The notes beneath the pieces are model-generated. The model was not told the DNA's origin. It did no database searches and was given only the letters and a program-made list of their open reading frames with translations. DNA of 64,000 nt from CAZPBC01 sp964584775 (GTDB lineage: Bacteria; Chlamydiota; Chlamydiia; Chlamydiales; SLFE01), in NCBI GenBank assembly GCA_964584775.1, contig CAZPBC010000003.1, positions 24,080 through 88,079 on the forward strand, written 5' to 3'. The first letter of the stretch is position 1. Each line of letters starts with the position of its first letter. Positions 39,805-49,342 of this stretch are shown here, in pieces. A program made the position numbers and the translations under genes.

Positions 39805-41520
39805 ATGACGAAACAAACCCTATCCTCTATCCAAGTCCTTCCTGAGCAGGTGATCAACCAAATTGCTGCTGGGGAGGTGGTCGAAAACAGCGCCTCAGTC
39901 GTGAAAGAGCTCGTGGAGAACTCGATCGACGCGGGGGCGAGCTTCATTTCTGTGGAGATCCGCGGAGGGGGGCGTCAGCTGATCCGGATCGTCGATGATG
40001 GAAAAGGGATGACTCCCGATGAGGCAGAACTAGCGCTCGAGCGTCATGCGACCTCTAAGATACGGGATGTAAAGGACTTAATGAAGCTGGGGAGCATGGG
40101 TTTCCGTGGAGAAGCACTCCCTTCGATTGCCTCCGTCTCCCAATTTTCTCTTCACACGTCGACAGCGGAGGGCCCAGCGACCCACCTGCTCGTTTCAGGC
40201 GGCAAGCTTCTTTCGAAGTCAGAGAGTGTTCGGACGGCTGGGACAGCCATCGAAGTCAAATCCCTCTTTTTTAATGTGCCCGCCCGACTCAAATTTTTAA
40301 AATCTCCCGCTCAGGACGGTGCGGAGGTCTATAAGACCCTTGTCGATCTTGCCCTCTCCCACCCTGAGATCGGTTTTGAGCTCATCCAAGATGGCAAACG
40401 CGTCTTCAAACTGAATCCCCCCAAAGGAAACTTTGAAGGAGCTCTCAAAGTCCGCGCGGCGGACTTGATTGGCAAGAGCTTCACGGAGGACTTGATCGCT
40501 GTCTCGAACAAAGAGAAGGGAGTCAAGGTGGAAGGGTTTATCGGAAAACCTTCCGCGACGCGTCCCAACCGCCTCGGAACCTACCTTCTCGTGAACCGCA
40601 GGGCGGTGCGTTCACCGCTGGTTTTAAAAGCGGTGCGTGAGGGATACGGAACACTGATTCCCCCTCAGCGTTACCCCACCTTTGTCCTCCACCTGACGCT
40701 TCCTCCAGACCAAGTCGATGTCAACGTCCACCCTCAAAAAAGAGAGGTGCGTTTCCGCGATGAGGCGGGACTCGAACGTCTTTTGAAAAGAGCCGTGAGT
40801 GAAGCGCTGCAGATCGCGGTCCTTCCTGAGCAGGTGCTGGAAGAGCCTCTTCCTCCCCCGAAAGTCTCTTTTAAACCTCAGCAATATCAGATTGCAGTCC
40901 CCTCTGCGCCACCTGTCGTGGAAGAGGCCCCTGTTTATACACAACCCCCTCTCCCTGAACCAGAAGTCAAAGAGACGCTCCATGTTCTGGAGACGTTGAA
41001 AGGGTATATTCTGGTGAAAAAAGGGGAGCAACTCTTGGTCGTTGATCAAGCACGGGCTAGTGAGAGGTTGTTCTATCAGCAGATCAAGAAAGCCGAAGAA
41101 GAGTCTCCACCCATGCAGCAGCTCCGTCCCCCGCTGGTGACGGAACTCACCAAGCAGGAGATGAAGCAGTATGATCGGCTGGAAGAACAGCTTAACCGCC
41201 TTGGTTTTGAAGTGGAACTTGTCGGTCCGGAAGTGGTTGCGGTCACCGCGGTGCCTGCTTTCTTTGCAAAAACGCCCTTAGAAGATATGATGCGGGATAT
41301 AATCCGTGTGGCTTTGGAGGGGGGAAGCATCCGAGAAAAAGAGACCCTCCTCATCAAGAGTGCGCGCCGCCTCTCTCTTCGAAGAGATGTCCGACTCGAC
41401 CCCGCTGGTGCTGAAGCGCTCCTAAGCGCTCTATTTGCTTTGCCCCAGTCGGAGTTTTGTCCAAGCGGCGAGAAGATTTTTCTTCCTCTCGATCAGCCCC
41501 TATTTGAAAAATTGGTTTAG
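39805..41520 (+). CDS. mutL: DNA mismatch repair protein MutL
   Basis: 571 residues from ATG 39805. The GHKL ATPase end has 'IAAGEVVENSASVVKELVEN' 'SIDAGA', 'IVDDGKGM' and 'HATSKI', and 'GFRGEALPSIASVSQF'. A Pro-rich linker (about 355-400) joins the C-terminal dimerisation domain. In endonuclease-type MutL this domain has DQHAAHER and a CPHGRP motif; here the aligned stretches are 'DQARASERL' and 'FCPSGEKIF', so the metal-binding site looks incomplete. No mutS is in the window. Confidence 0.94.
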   Translation: MTKQTLSSIQVLPEQVINQIAAGEVVENSASVVKELVENSIDAGASFISVEIRGGGRQLIRIVDDGKGMTPDEAELALERHATSKIRDVKDLMKLGSMGFRGEALPSIASVSQFSLHTSTAEGPATHLLVSGGKLLSKSESVRTAGTAIEVKSLFFNVPARLKFLKSPAQDGAEVYKTLVDLALSHPEIGFELIQDGKRVFKLNPPKGNFEGALKVRAADLIGKSFTEDLIAVSNKEKGVKVEGFIGKPSATRPNRLGTYLLVNRRAVRSPLVLKAVREGYGTLIPPQRYPTFVLHLTLPPDQVDVNVHPQKREVRFRDEAGLERLLKRAVSEALQIAVLPEQVLEEPLPPPKVSFKPQQYQIAVPSAPPVVEEAPVYTQPPLPEPEVKETLHVLETLKGYILVKKGEQLLVVDQARASERLFYQQIKKAEEESPPMQQLRPPLVTELTKQEMKQYDRLEEQLNRLGFEVELVGPEVVAVTAVPAFFAKTPLEDMMRDIIRVALEGGSIREKETLLIKSARRLSLRRDVRLDPAGAEALLSALFALPQSEFCPSGEKIFLPLDQPLFEKLV

Positions 41521-41526
41521 CAACTT

Positions 41527-42633
41527 ATGGACTTCGAAAATCGTATCTATTCTCTAAGGGAAATCTTAGAAGAGGACTCCATTGATGGGATCCTCATTGA
41601 AAATGTCACAGACATCTACTACCTCACAGGAATCCAAGTTTCTGTGGGTAAACTGATCATTCATAACAAGGGCGCACACTTTATCGTGGATGGCCGCTAC
41701 TACGAGGCGATCAAGGATGAGACGAAATTTCTCGAGGTCGTTCTTGCCGAACCCGACCTCCTGACAGGCCTTCTTCTTGAAGAGCTCGCTCATATCAAAA
41801 GCCTGGCTTTCTGCTCGGAAAAGACCACCTATCAGCGCTATACCGAACTCCAAGAGGTCGTGGATAAAGTCCTGAAGGAGGACGCATCTCGTGAGTTAGA
41901 GATCCTTCCAGCCGACGACTTTGTTCTCCAGCTCCGTTCGATCAAAAGTCCTGAAGAGATCAAACGTCTTTCTGCCGCTGCTGCACTTGGATCAAAAGGA
42001 TACGACTATGTCGTGGACCTTCTCTCTGAAGGGATCACGGAACTTGAAGTCGCCCGTGAACTCGATATTTTTTGGAAGAAGCACGGCTCGGAAGGTCTCG
42101 CCTTTGATCCCATTGTTGCGTTTGGACCGAACAGCGCAAAACCGCACCACCATCCCGACAACACGAAGCTGCAAAAGGGGATGCCCGTCTTGATTGACAT
42201 CGGTGTCAAACTCTCTCATTACAACTCTGACATGACGCGTGTCGTCTTTTTCGGTGAACCGGAATCGAAAATGCAGGAGATCTACGAGATTGTGAAGCAA
42301 GCTCAAGAAGCTGCCCTCAAACTCTGCAAGCCTGGAACACGGATGGGTGATCTCGATATGGAAGCACGGATGTGGATCACTGACCGTGGCTACGGTAAAG
42401 AGTTTAGCCACGGGCTCGGTCACGGTGTCGGCCTTGAAGTGCATGAGCTTCCTGTTATCCGCAGCGCCTCCAAATATGATGCTGTGGTTCTTCAGCCGGG
42501 CATGGTCATCACTGTTGAGCCTGGGATCTACCTCGGAGGTCTGGGAGGTGTCCGTATTGAAGACGCCATCGTGATCACGGAAGAGGGACACTCCAACCTC
42601 ACCAATCGCCCCAAAGAATTGAAAGTGATTTGA
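41527..42633 (+). CDS. pepP: Xaa-Pro aminopeptidase (M24B)
   Basis: 368 residues. An N-terminal creatinase-like domain (about 1-125) precedes the pita-bread catalytic domain. Metal ligands are visible as Asp in 'VLIDIGVKLSHYNSDMTRVV' (two Asp), His in 'GHGVGLEVHELP', Glu in 'ITVEPGIYL' and Glu in 'VRIEDAIVI'. It removes N-terminal residues preceding proline. 7 bp after mutL, so probably one transcript. Confidence 0.93.
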   Translation: MDFENRIYSLREILEEDSIDGILIENVTDIYYLTGIQVSVGKLIIHNKGAHFIVDGRYYEAIKDETKFLEVVLAEPDLLTGLLLEELAHIKSLAFCSEKTTYQRYTELQEVVDKVLKEDASRELEILPADDFVLQLRSIKSPEEIKRLSAAAALGSKGYDYVVDLLSEGITELEVARELDIFWKKHGSEGLAFDPIVAFGPNSAKPHHHPDNTKLQKGMPVLIDIGVKLSHYNSDMTRVVFFGEPESKMQEIYEIVKQAQEAALKLCKPGTRMGDLDMEARMWITDRGYGKEFSHGLGHGVGLEVHELPVIRSASKYDAVVLQPGMVITVEPGIYLGGLGGVRIEDAIVITEEGHSNLTNRPKELKVI

Positions 42634-44618
42634 ACACACGCCTCGAACAGCTGAAAGAGCTCGCAGAGGATGATGTCGATCTCTGTTTAGAGGATTCACG
42701 TTACCGTCGTCTGAGCGAAGCAGAGCGTTTAGCGATCTTGAAGTATGCGCTCGACAACAACGACTACTTCTATTCTGCTAATTTTTCTAACTTCAGGTTG
42801 AAACCTCTCTCTCTTTTTCAACTGGCTAAGCACGCTGCAGCACTGGATGCTTGGGATGTCTCTATTTATTTAGAGGCGTTTCAACTTCAAACAGAAGAAG
42901 AGCGTTTTCAAGTCGCCAAAATCGCCGCTGGTCAAAATGGAGGCAAATTTTCTCTCCTTCTAGAGAGGTATGAGATTAAAGATCCTGAACTCCTTTACCA
43001 ACTCGCTAAAGTGGCTGTGCTCAGCGATGCTGAGGGAACACTCAGATCGCTCGCGAACTACTCGCTGTCTGTTGAAGAGCAAAAAGAGCTCTTTATTCTC
43101 GCTTTTGTTCAAACTCCAGTCGTTGCGAAGCGAGAGGAGAAAGAGGCTCTGTTGACCATCCTTGAGGAGATGGTAGAGAAATCCGAGGTGTTGAATGAAA
43201 CAGGGTTCATGGAACGCCTCTTTTCCATGTATCTGGGGAAAGCTCGACGCGCTCTCCTCTACGATCTTTATCGATACCAAGAGTGGTTGGATTTTGATCA
43301 GCTGAAGGCTCCTTATGATGTCTCCTTGCAGCTCCTCGCCCATTTTGGAGAGCCCGCTTTACTCGAAAAGGTCCGCTCTAAAGATTTAAAGTATGGTCCC
43401 TTTGTTCAGCAGTTCATTTTGACGGTGCATGATTTACTCTTGGAGACCGAGCTTCGGGATGATTTTTCTCCACTCATGAGCCAAGTGCTTGAAGGGACAA
43501 GCCGCACAAAGAAAAGAGAGCGTCTCATGGCACTCTCCTTGACCCTCTCGCTTTATGAGGTGGATCTATTAAAGGCAGTGGCAAGAGGCGAAAAAGCGTT
43601 CGATGAAACGATCGGAGAGGCCTTTTCTAAGGGATTTGGAATGGAAGCGATTCCCCAGTTTCGTGAGCGGTACGCTGCTTCGTTTGGCACCTTTCGAGAT
43701 AGCCGTGCCCTTGCAACCTATTACGCCAAGATGCGCACGCTTTTAGGAGAAGAGAGAAAAGACACTCTTGAAGCCCTTCGCCTCTATATTGCAGAGGTCT
43801 TGGATGGAACCTTTCATGAAAAACGGTACGAAAACTCCAGCCACCTGGCTCGTCTCTTCTTTGAGAGGGAAGAGCTCAAGCGATTGTGGATGGAGGGAGC
43901 TTCGGAGGAGGTGGAGCTGACTCAGGAGCGGGTTGAGGGGAATGTTGACTATGCTGCTCTTTTAGATTCCAAGCTGCAAGATGGCCATCTTCCGCTAGAG
44001 ATGAGCGCCTCCGTGAAAGAGCAACTGCAAGCGGTTAGAGAAGAGGGAAAAGACGCCCTTGTTCAACTCCGCTCTGCCTTAGAAAAACTGAAGCCCTCCC
44101 CAGAACTCCTCCATGACGTAAAAGGATGGATCCGTTTTGAAGAGAGTGGAATGGTTCTTTCTGGAAAGTTCCTTCTCGTTGATACCGATGATCCGTGTGA
44201 CCTGCTTTTGATGGGAACAGAGGTTGAGGGGAGTTGTCAACGTGTCGACGCCGACACCGATTTTGGTAAAGGTCTTGTGGGAACACTCTTAGACGGAAAG
44301 ATCCGTCTACTTGCTCTGAAGGATCGAGAAGATGGAAAGATCGTGGCCCGCCTCTTGATCCGCCTCATGGAAGTGAAAGGAGAAGCCATACCGGCTCTCT
44401 TGATGGAACCCATTTACCCCGATATTACCGATCCAAGAGTCAAAGAGCTTTTACTAGATTTTGCTGAGAGGCGTGCAGAAGCGTTGGGCCTCCCTCTCTA
44501 CAAAGCAGGTGAGGAGAGAGGATGGACTCTCATCTCCCGTGGCTCACGCGCTCCTTTCGAATATGTCGACTCGACTCGAGATGTCGAAAAGTGGGGACTC
44601 TTTACGGTTAGCGTATAA
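42630..44618 (+). CDS. Orphan ~660-residue protein, C-terminal domain of unknown type
   Basis: 662 residues if started at the TTG at 42630, which overlaps the pepP stop as TTGA; no closer ATG fits the strong helical N-terminus (the first ATG is 42672). Residues 1-490 are all-helical and Leu/Glu-rich, with repeated 'QLAKHAA-L', 'QVAKIAAGQ', 'QLAKVAVLS' helices at 30-35-residue spacing, suggesting a solenoid. The C-terminal ~160 residues form a different, mixed alpha/beta domain with 'LLLMGTEVEGSCQRVDAD', 'LVGTLLDGKIRLLALKD' and 'LMEPIYPDITDPRVKELLLD'. I recall similar C-terminal segments in large proteins of intracellular bacteria but cannot name the family. No membrane segment. Role unknown. 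Confidence 0.65.
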   Translation: MNTRLEQLKELAEDDVDLCLEDSRYRRLSEAERLAILKYALDNNDYFYSANFSNFRLKPLSLFQLAKHAAALDAWDVSIYLEAFQLQTEEERFQVAKIAAGQNGGKFSLLLERYEIKDPELLYQLAKVAVLSDAEGTLRSLANYSLSVEEQKELFILAFVQTPVVAKREEKEALLTILEEMVEKSEVLNETGFMERLFSMYLGKARRALLYDLYRYQEWLDFDQLKAPYDVSLQLLAHFGEPALLEKVRSKDLKYGPFVQQFILTVHDLLLETELRDDFSPLMSQVLEGTSRTKKRERLMALSLTLSLYEVDLLKAVARGEKAFDETIGEAFSKGFGMEAIPQFRERYAASFGTFRDSRALATYYAKMRTLLGEERKDTLEALRLYIAEVLDGTFHEKRYENSSHLARLFFEREELKRLWMEGASEEVELTQERVEGNVDYAALLDSKLQDGHLPLEMSASVKEQLQAVREEGKDALVQLRSALEKLKPSPELLHDVKGWIRFEESGMVLSGKFLLVDTDDPCDLLLMGTEVEGSCQRVDADTDFGKGLVGTLLDGKIRLLALKDREDGKIVARLLIRLMEVKGEAIPALLMEPIYPDITDPRVKELLLDFAERRAEALGLPLYKAGEERGWTLISRGSRAPFEYVDSTRDVEKWGLFTVSV

Positions 44619-44675
44619 CTGTTAATGTTTCATTAAGTTTGAGTCTAGAAAAAATCAATTTGGTATAATAGGCTC

Positions 44676-46439
44676 ATGTTCAACTTGACGCTTCGAAAGA
44701 GGATTTTCCTCAGCTACTTTATCCTTTTCTCGGTCTTTGTGATCCTGCTTTTCCCCTTTGCCAACCAGCTGGTCAAGACGATCATCATCAAATCGATGGA
44801 TGATCAGGTGACGGAGCTCATCGGGCGGATCTCCTCTGCGAGAAACCAGGACGAGCTGATTTTGGAGCTCAAAGAAGAAAAGCCTCTCATTTTCTTTCGT
44901 GTTGGGATCATCAATGACAAAAGTCAATCGATCTACGATACTCATATGAAGCGTATTGTGGGACCTCGGTTCTCTCAAGAATATATCATCGACCATCCAG
45001 AAGTCGATGAGGCCTTTAGGACGGGAACCGGCTACCATGAAGAGTTCTCTCAAAGGCTGAACCAGCACTTTGCTTACTACGCAAAGACGTTCGACTTCCA
45101 TGGGAAGACGTTTGTCCTTCGTACTGCTTTTCCTTCTCAGTATGTGGAGTCCCTGCTTCGTGACTTCGAGATTGGCTTCTTAACCTTGGGTTCTTTCGGT
45201 CTTTTGCTCTTTAGTGTGGTCACCTGGTTTTCGATCCACCGTCTCACCCGTCCGATCGAACATATCATCACTGCGATCCAACCCTATCAAGAGGGGGTTT
45301 CGAGTTCGATTCCTGAAATTTCTTTGAAGTCTGCCAACCCTGAAGATGAATTTGGACGCCTGGCCTTCACCCTGAACTCACTCTCTGAAAAAGTCCAACG
45401 TCATATCGATACGCTGGTTGAAGAGAGAAACGAAAAGGAAGTCATCCTACAGTCTCTCGGTGAGGGTGTGGTCGCGGTCGACAGCTTCCTGAATGTGCTC
45501 TATGCCAATAATTTTGCCTGTAAACTCCTCGATATCGATAAAGAGAAGTTGGTGGGAAAACCCTTCCGAGAAGCGAGACTTGTCCAAGGTGAAGAGCTCC
45601 TCATCACTGCTCAGCGCGAAGAGCGCGCCCTTTCGGCTTCTGTTCAAAGAAAAGGGGAAAATGGACAGCTCTTCCTTGACCTGATTGCCATTCCGATTAA
45701 AGGGGGACATGGTCTCGTTCTTGTGATCCAGGATAAGACGGAGCACCACAGGATGACGCGGATGAGAAAGGACTTTGTCGACAACGCCTCGCACGAACTC
45801 AAGACGCCGATCACCATCATGATGGGATTTGCAGAAACGCTCCATGATAATCCCGATATGGATCCGGAGATGCAAAAGCAGGTGACGGGAAAAATCCTGA
45901 GAAACGCTCAGCGGATGGATACGGTGATTCAGGACCTCCTCATTCTCTCTGATATCGAAAATCTTCCCGCGTCTCGTCTCGATGAGTGCCATTTAGAAGA
46001 GTTAATTGAAGACTGCCGCGATACCCTCTTAAGCGTCTACCCTGATGCGAGAGTCGATATCTTTAGCGAGTCTGAGGTCGATCCTCTTCTAGTCGCGGAT
46101 AAATACCTGCTTGAACTCTGCTTTAACAACCTCTTCAACAATGCTGCCAAATACAGTGAAGGCGATGCGGAGATTAAGGTGGTGATTCGTCGTGAAGGTG
46201 ACGAGTATGTCGTTTCCGTGAAAGACAAAGGCATTGGGATCCCTGAAGCCGACCTAGAGCATCTCTTCCAGCGCTTCTATACCGTCAGCAAAACCCACTC
46301 CAGAAAGAAAGGAGGCTCTGGACTCGGCCTCTCTATCGTCCAAACGATCGTTGATAAGCACTTTGGATCGATCTCAGCAGAGTCTCAGCTGGGTATTGGC
46401 ACCACCTTCACCCTCCGCTTTCCGATCCATCGATCTTAA
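44676..46439 (+). CDS. Sensor histidine kinase (PhoR/ResE-like) with HAMP and PAS
   Basis: 587 residues: transmembrane helix about 12-32, an extracytoplasmic sensor of ~130 residues, a second helix about 168-190, HAMP ('RLTRPIEHIITAI'), a PAS domain (about 255-350, 'ILQSLGEGVVAVDSFLNVLY'), HisKA with the phospho-acceptor in 'DNASHELKTPITIMMGFAET', and HATPase_c with N box 'CFNNLFNNAAKYSEG', G1 'DKGIGIPE' and G2 'KGGSGLGLSIV'. No response regulator gene is adjacent; the upstream gene is unrelated. It has its own short leader (57 bp after the previous gene). Confidence 0.93.
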   Translation: MFNLTLRKRIFLSYFILFSVFVILLFPFANQLVKTIIIKSMDDQVTELIGRISSARNQDELILELKEEKPLIFFRVGIINDKSQSIYDTHMKRIVGPRFSQEYIIDHPEVDEAFRTGTGYHEEFSQRLNQHFAYYAKTFDFHGKTFVLRTAFPSQYVESLLRDFEIGFLTLGSFGLLLFSVVTWFSIHRLTRPIEHIITAIQPYQEGVSSSIPEISLKSANPEDEFGRLAFTLNSLSEKVQRHIDTLVEERNEKEVILQSLGEGVVAVDSFLNVLYANNFACKLLDIDKEKLVGKPFREARLVQGEELLITAQREERALSASVQRKGENGQLFLDLIAIPIKGGHGLVLVIQDKTEHHRMTRMRKDFVDNASHELKTPITIMMGFAETLHDNPDMDPEMQKQVTGKILRNAQRMDTVIQDLLILSDIENLPASRLDECHLEELIEDCRDTLLSVYPDARVDIFSESEVDPLLVADKYLLELCFNNLFNNAAKYSEGDAEIKVVIRREGDEYVVSVKDKGIGIPEADLEHLFQRFYTVSKTHSRKKGGSGLGLSIVQTIVDKHFGSISAESQLGIGTTFTLRFPIHRS

Positions 46440-46485
46440 TAAGTTCTTAATCAAGAATTTAAAAAAGTTTGTTATCGTAAGTTTA

Positions 46486-47445
46486 ATGAGACAGATAGAC
46501 ACTAAAATAGAGCAGCTCCTGCTCGTAGAAGCCCACTGGAAAGCCGGTTACGCCGTTTCTAAGTCGGGAGAGCTGATCCGTGGTCAAGGTTTTGTCGCTT
46601 GGATGGGAAGGATCGTACGTGTCATTCTCCGTTACGTCAACCCCTATTCGGGACGGACCCTCGACCGCTTGATTCTCGATGACCTCGAAAAACTCCGTGT
46701 GGCGGCGAGCTCTGACGTTTCCACCCGCTCTTGGAAAAAAGTCGGCCGCATCCATCAGTATGCGGATGCCCTTGTAGAGAAAAAAGCTTTAAGCGAAAGA
46801 GGTGCTTGCTCCTCTCTCTCTCGGATCGCACGTGTTGCTGAGAAAGATCCCCTTCTTCGAAGAATCGGAGAGGCTGCTGAAACAAGAACGACCTTTCTGG
46901 AATCGATTGAAGATAGAGATGAAATCAAAGAATTGGCTGACCCTTCGAGCTACTCAAATGGGATTCAAGGAGTGCCCCTTCCGTCCGGTGGAACCGTGAA
47001 TCTCACAGACGATTTTAAGAAAGATTTTCATAGAACTCGCTTCGTGATCAACGGCGTAGAAAAGTATGGAACGAAATTTCCAAAAAATGCGGCTACAAAG
47101 ATGATTCAGGAGCTTCTTGATAAGGGAGCGGATCTTGCAGACATTGAGAAGCTACTCCGCTTTTGTCATCAGGGGAGCTTGTTTCAGGCAAGCACACTCG
47201 CACTCAAAACGTGCCCTAAAGAAGCTCACCATCCGGCCAACGAATCAATATTCTACTATATCGACGTCGATGAAAAAGGGGTCCTTTCCCTCAGAATTCG
47301 GTTGGACTTCCAATATAGAACGGCTGACAATGAAACGATAGGCCGTCATCGCACAGAAACCCTCTTTCAATTTAACCACCTTACTGGTGGGAGAAGAGAT
47401 TATGACCAGGGCACCCTAGAGGCCCTCATCTCGAAGATCGATTGA
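46486..47445 (+). CDS. Orphan ~320-residue protein
   Basis: 319 residues from ATG 46486, 46 bp after the kinase stop; the same frame runs upstream into the kinase gene without a good start. Not recognised. The N-terminal part is basic and helical ('MRQIDTKIEQLLLVEAHWKA'), with no clear membrane segment. The C-terminal part has a beta-rich stretch ('SIFYYIDVDEKGVLSLRIRL'). It sits between the kinase and moxR but no functional link is visible. Confidence 0.6.
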   Translation: MRQIDTKIEQLLLVEAHWKAGYAVSKSGELIRGQGFVAWMGRIVRVILRYVNPYSGRTLDRLILDDLEKLRVAASSDVSTRSWKKVGRIHQYADALVEKKALSERGACSSLSRIARVAEKDPLLRRIGEAAETRTTFLESIEDRDEIKELADPSSYSNGIQGVPLPSGGTVNLTDDFKKDFHRTRFVINGVEKYGTKFPKNAATKMIQELLDKGADLADIEKLLRFCHQGSLFQASTLALKTCPKEAHHPANESIFYYIDVDEKGVLSLRIRLDFQYRTADNETIGRHRTETLFQFNHLTGGRRDYDQGTLEALISKID

Positions 47446-47480
47446 CATTCCCTTTGTTAATCTGATATCTCTCTATATAT

Positions 47481-48455
47481 ATGAGTGCTGAAGCCATTAA
47501 AGAAGTGACGGCAAAGGTCCTTGCCGAGCAGGCCAAGTTTATCCGTGCTCGAGAAGAGATCGGCAAGGTGATTGTGGGTCAGAAAGGACTGATTGATGGC
47601 ATGTTCATGTCTCTTCTGACGGACGGCCATCTGCTTGTTGAAGGGCTTCCAGGGCTAGCTAAGACGCTTGCTGTCAGTACCTTTTCGAAAATCATCGGCG
47701 CTGATTTTGGCCGTATTCAGTTCACTCCCGACCTCCTCCCAGCGGATCTCACGGGAACGACAATCTACAACCATGCTGACGGAAAATTTACCATCAAAAG
47801 GGGACCTGTCTTTACCAATATCCTTCTCGCAGACGAGATCAACCGTGCCCCCCCGAAGGTCCAGTCGGCCCTTTTGGAGGTGATGCAAGAGCGTCAGGTG
47901 ACGATCGCAGGGGAGACTATGAAGCTCTCTGACCCTTTTCTGGTCCTAGCGACACAAAATCCCATCGAGCAGGAAGGCACCTACCTCCTTCCTGAAGCAC
48001 AGACCGACCGCTTTCTTCTCAAAGTCCTGGTCGGCTACCCCACTTTCGAAGAGGAAAAAGAGATCCTCCGTCGTATGGCTAAAGTCGGAGCGAAGCCGAC
48101 CTGTCAAACGGTGCTCTCTTTAGAGGACGTGAGGGCCTCCAAAAACCTCATCGACCAGATCCATCTGGAAGCCTCCCTGGAGGACTACATCCTTAAAATT
48201 GTCTTCCAGACAAGAGAGGGGATGCCAGAGCTGATCCAATATGGAGCCTCGCCTCGGGCCACACTCGCTTTCGTCCTCGCAGCAAAAGCCCACGCTTTCC
48301 TGGAGGGAAGAGGGTACGTGCTTCCAGAGGATATTAAGCAGGTCGCCTACCCGATTCTCCGCCACCGACTACGACGCACTTTTGAGGCGGAAGCAGAAGG
48401 GGTCAGTCCCGATCAGCTGATTGACCGCATCCTGGACAGCGTTGTCGTGCCATGA
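47481..48455 (+). CDS. MoxR-family AAA+ ATPase
   Basis: 324 residues. Walker A 'LVEGLPGLAKTLAVSTFSKI', Walker B 'ILLADEINRAPPKVQSALLE', then 'MQERQVTIAGETM' and 'VLATQNPIEQEGTYLLPEAQ', the MoxR signature, and sensor 2 'GASPRATLAFVLAAKAHAFL'. These act as chaperones for metalloproteins or envelope complexes, usually with DUF58/VWA partners. Its stop overlaps the DUF58 start by 4 bp. Confidence 0.94.
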   Translation: MSAEAIKEVTAKVLAEQAKFIRAREEIGKVIVGQKGLIDGMFMSLLTDGHLLVEGLPGLAKTLAVSTFSKIIGADFGRIQFTPDLLPADLTGTTIYNHADGKFTIKRGPVFTNILLADEINRAPPKVQSALLEVMQERQVTIAGETMKLSDPFLVLATQNPIEQEGTYLLPEAQTDRFLLKVLVGYPTFEEEKEILRRMAKVGAKPTCQTVLSLEDVRASKNLIDQIHLEASLEDYILKIVFQTREGMPELIQYGASPRATLAFVLAAKAHAFLEGRGYVLPEDIKQVAYPILRHRLRRTFEAEAEGVSPDQLIDRILDSVVVP

Positions 48456-49342
48456 AGAGCACCTCCTTTCCCCTAGATCTCCTCAAACGCATCCGCCGCA
48501 TCGAGATTGAGACGACCAAGCTCGTTGAAGAGCTTTTAGCGGGCGCTTGGGCCTCTGTCTTTAAAGGTAGAGGTCTCGAGTTTGAAGATGTGAGGCGCTA
48601 TGAGCCCGGGGATGATATCCGGACCATCGATTGGAATGTGACGGCACGCATGGATGAGCCCTACACACGCCGTTTCCGCGAAGAGCGTGAGTTGACAGTC
48701 GTCCTTCTTGTCGACATCTCTCACTCCCTCTCTTTCGGCTCGATCCGCCAAAAAAAACAGGAGTTGGCAGCGGAGATTGCGGCGGCTCTTGCCTTCTCAG
48801 CCATCCGCAACCAAGACCGTGTATCACTCATCCTCTTCTCAGACAAAATCGAACACTACGTCCCCCCTCGAAAAGGAAAACGCCATGTCCTTCGGATCAT
48901 CCGCGACATCATGCTCTTTGAACCAGAACATAAAAAAACCTCGATCCGAGAAGCGCTGAAATTTCTCGGCAACGTCGCAAAGCGCTCTGTGATTGCCTTT
49001 CTCTTTTCTGACTTTTACAGCGAGGAAGATATCGAAAGCCCTGTCAACACTCTCGCGAACCGTCATGATCTGATTCTTGTGAAAGTCCGCGATCCCTTTG
49101 AGGAGAAGCTCGGGGGGTTCCCTCTGCTCCAAATCAAAGACCTTGAGACGGGGGAGGAGGCGCTATATGACACTGAATCTGCAAGTTCAAGGAGACGCTT
49201 TCTAAAAGAGAAAGAGCGACAGGACGACGCCTTGCAACAAGTGGCAAAAAAAGCAGGCGTGGATCTGCTGCAGTTCTCTACAGGAGAGTCCTACACAAAA
49301 AACATCCATAACTTCTTCCGCACCCGGAAAGAGAGGCACTAG
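48452..49342 (+). CDS. DUF58 (VWA-related) protein
   Basis: 296 residues. The DUF58 core 'EDVRRYEPGDDIRTIDWNVT' 'ARMDEPYTRRF' is followed by a von Willebrand A-like fold whose metal-site start is 'VVLLVDISHSLSF' (D-x-S-x-S). This is the standard partner of MoxR. No membrane segment. Confidence 0.92.
   Translation: MKSTSFPLDLLKRIRRIEIETTKLVEELLAGAWASVFKGRGLEFEDVRRYEPGDDIRTIDWNVTARMDEPYTRRFREERELTVVLLVDISHSLSFGSIRQKKQELAAEIAAALAFSAIRNQDRVSLILFSDKIEHYVPPRKGKRHVLRIIRDIMLFEPEHKKTSIREALKFLGNVAKRSVIAFLFSDFYSEEDIESPVNTLANRHDLILVKVRDPFEEKLGGFPLLQIKDLETGEEALYDTESASSRRRFLKEKERQDDALQQVAKKAGVDLLQFSTGESYTKNIHNFFRTRKERH

Noticed and set aside
41992..42699. Long minus-strand ORF (235 codons) antisense to pepP
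   Set aside because: It is the shadow of a strongly supported pepP frame with intact metal ligands; its translation shows no domain and is rich in His/Arg as expected for the opposite strand.
45447..45992. Minus-strand ORF of 181 codons inside the histidine kinase gene
   Set aside because: Shadow of the PAS/HisKA region; no motif and no promoter or ribosome-binding site.
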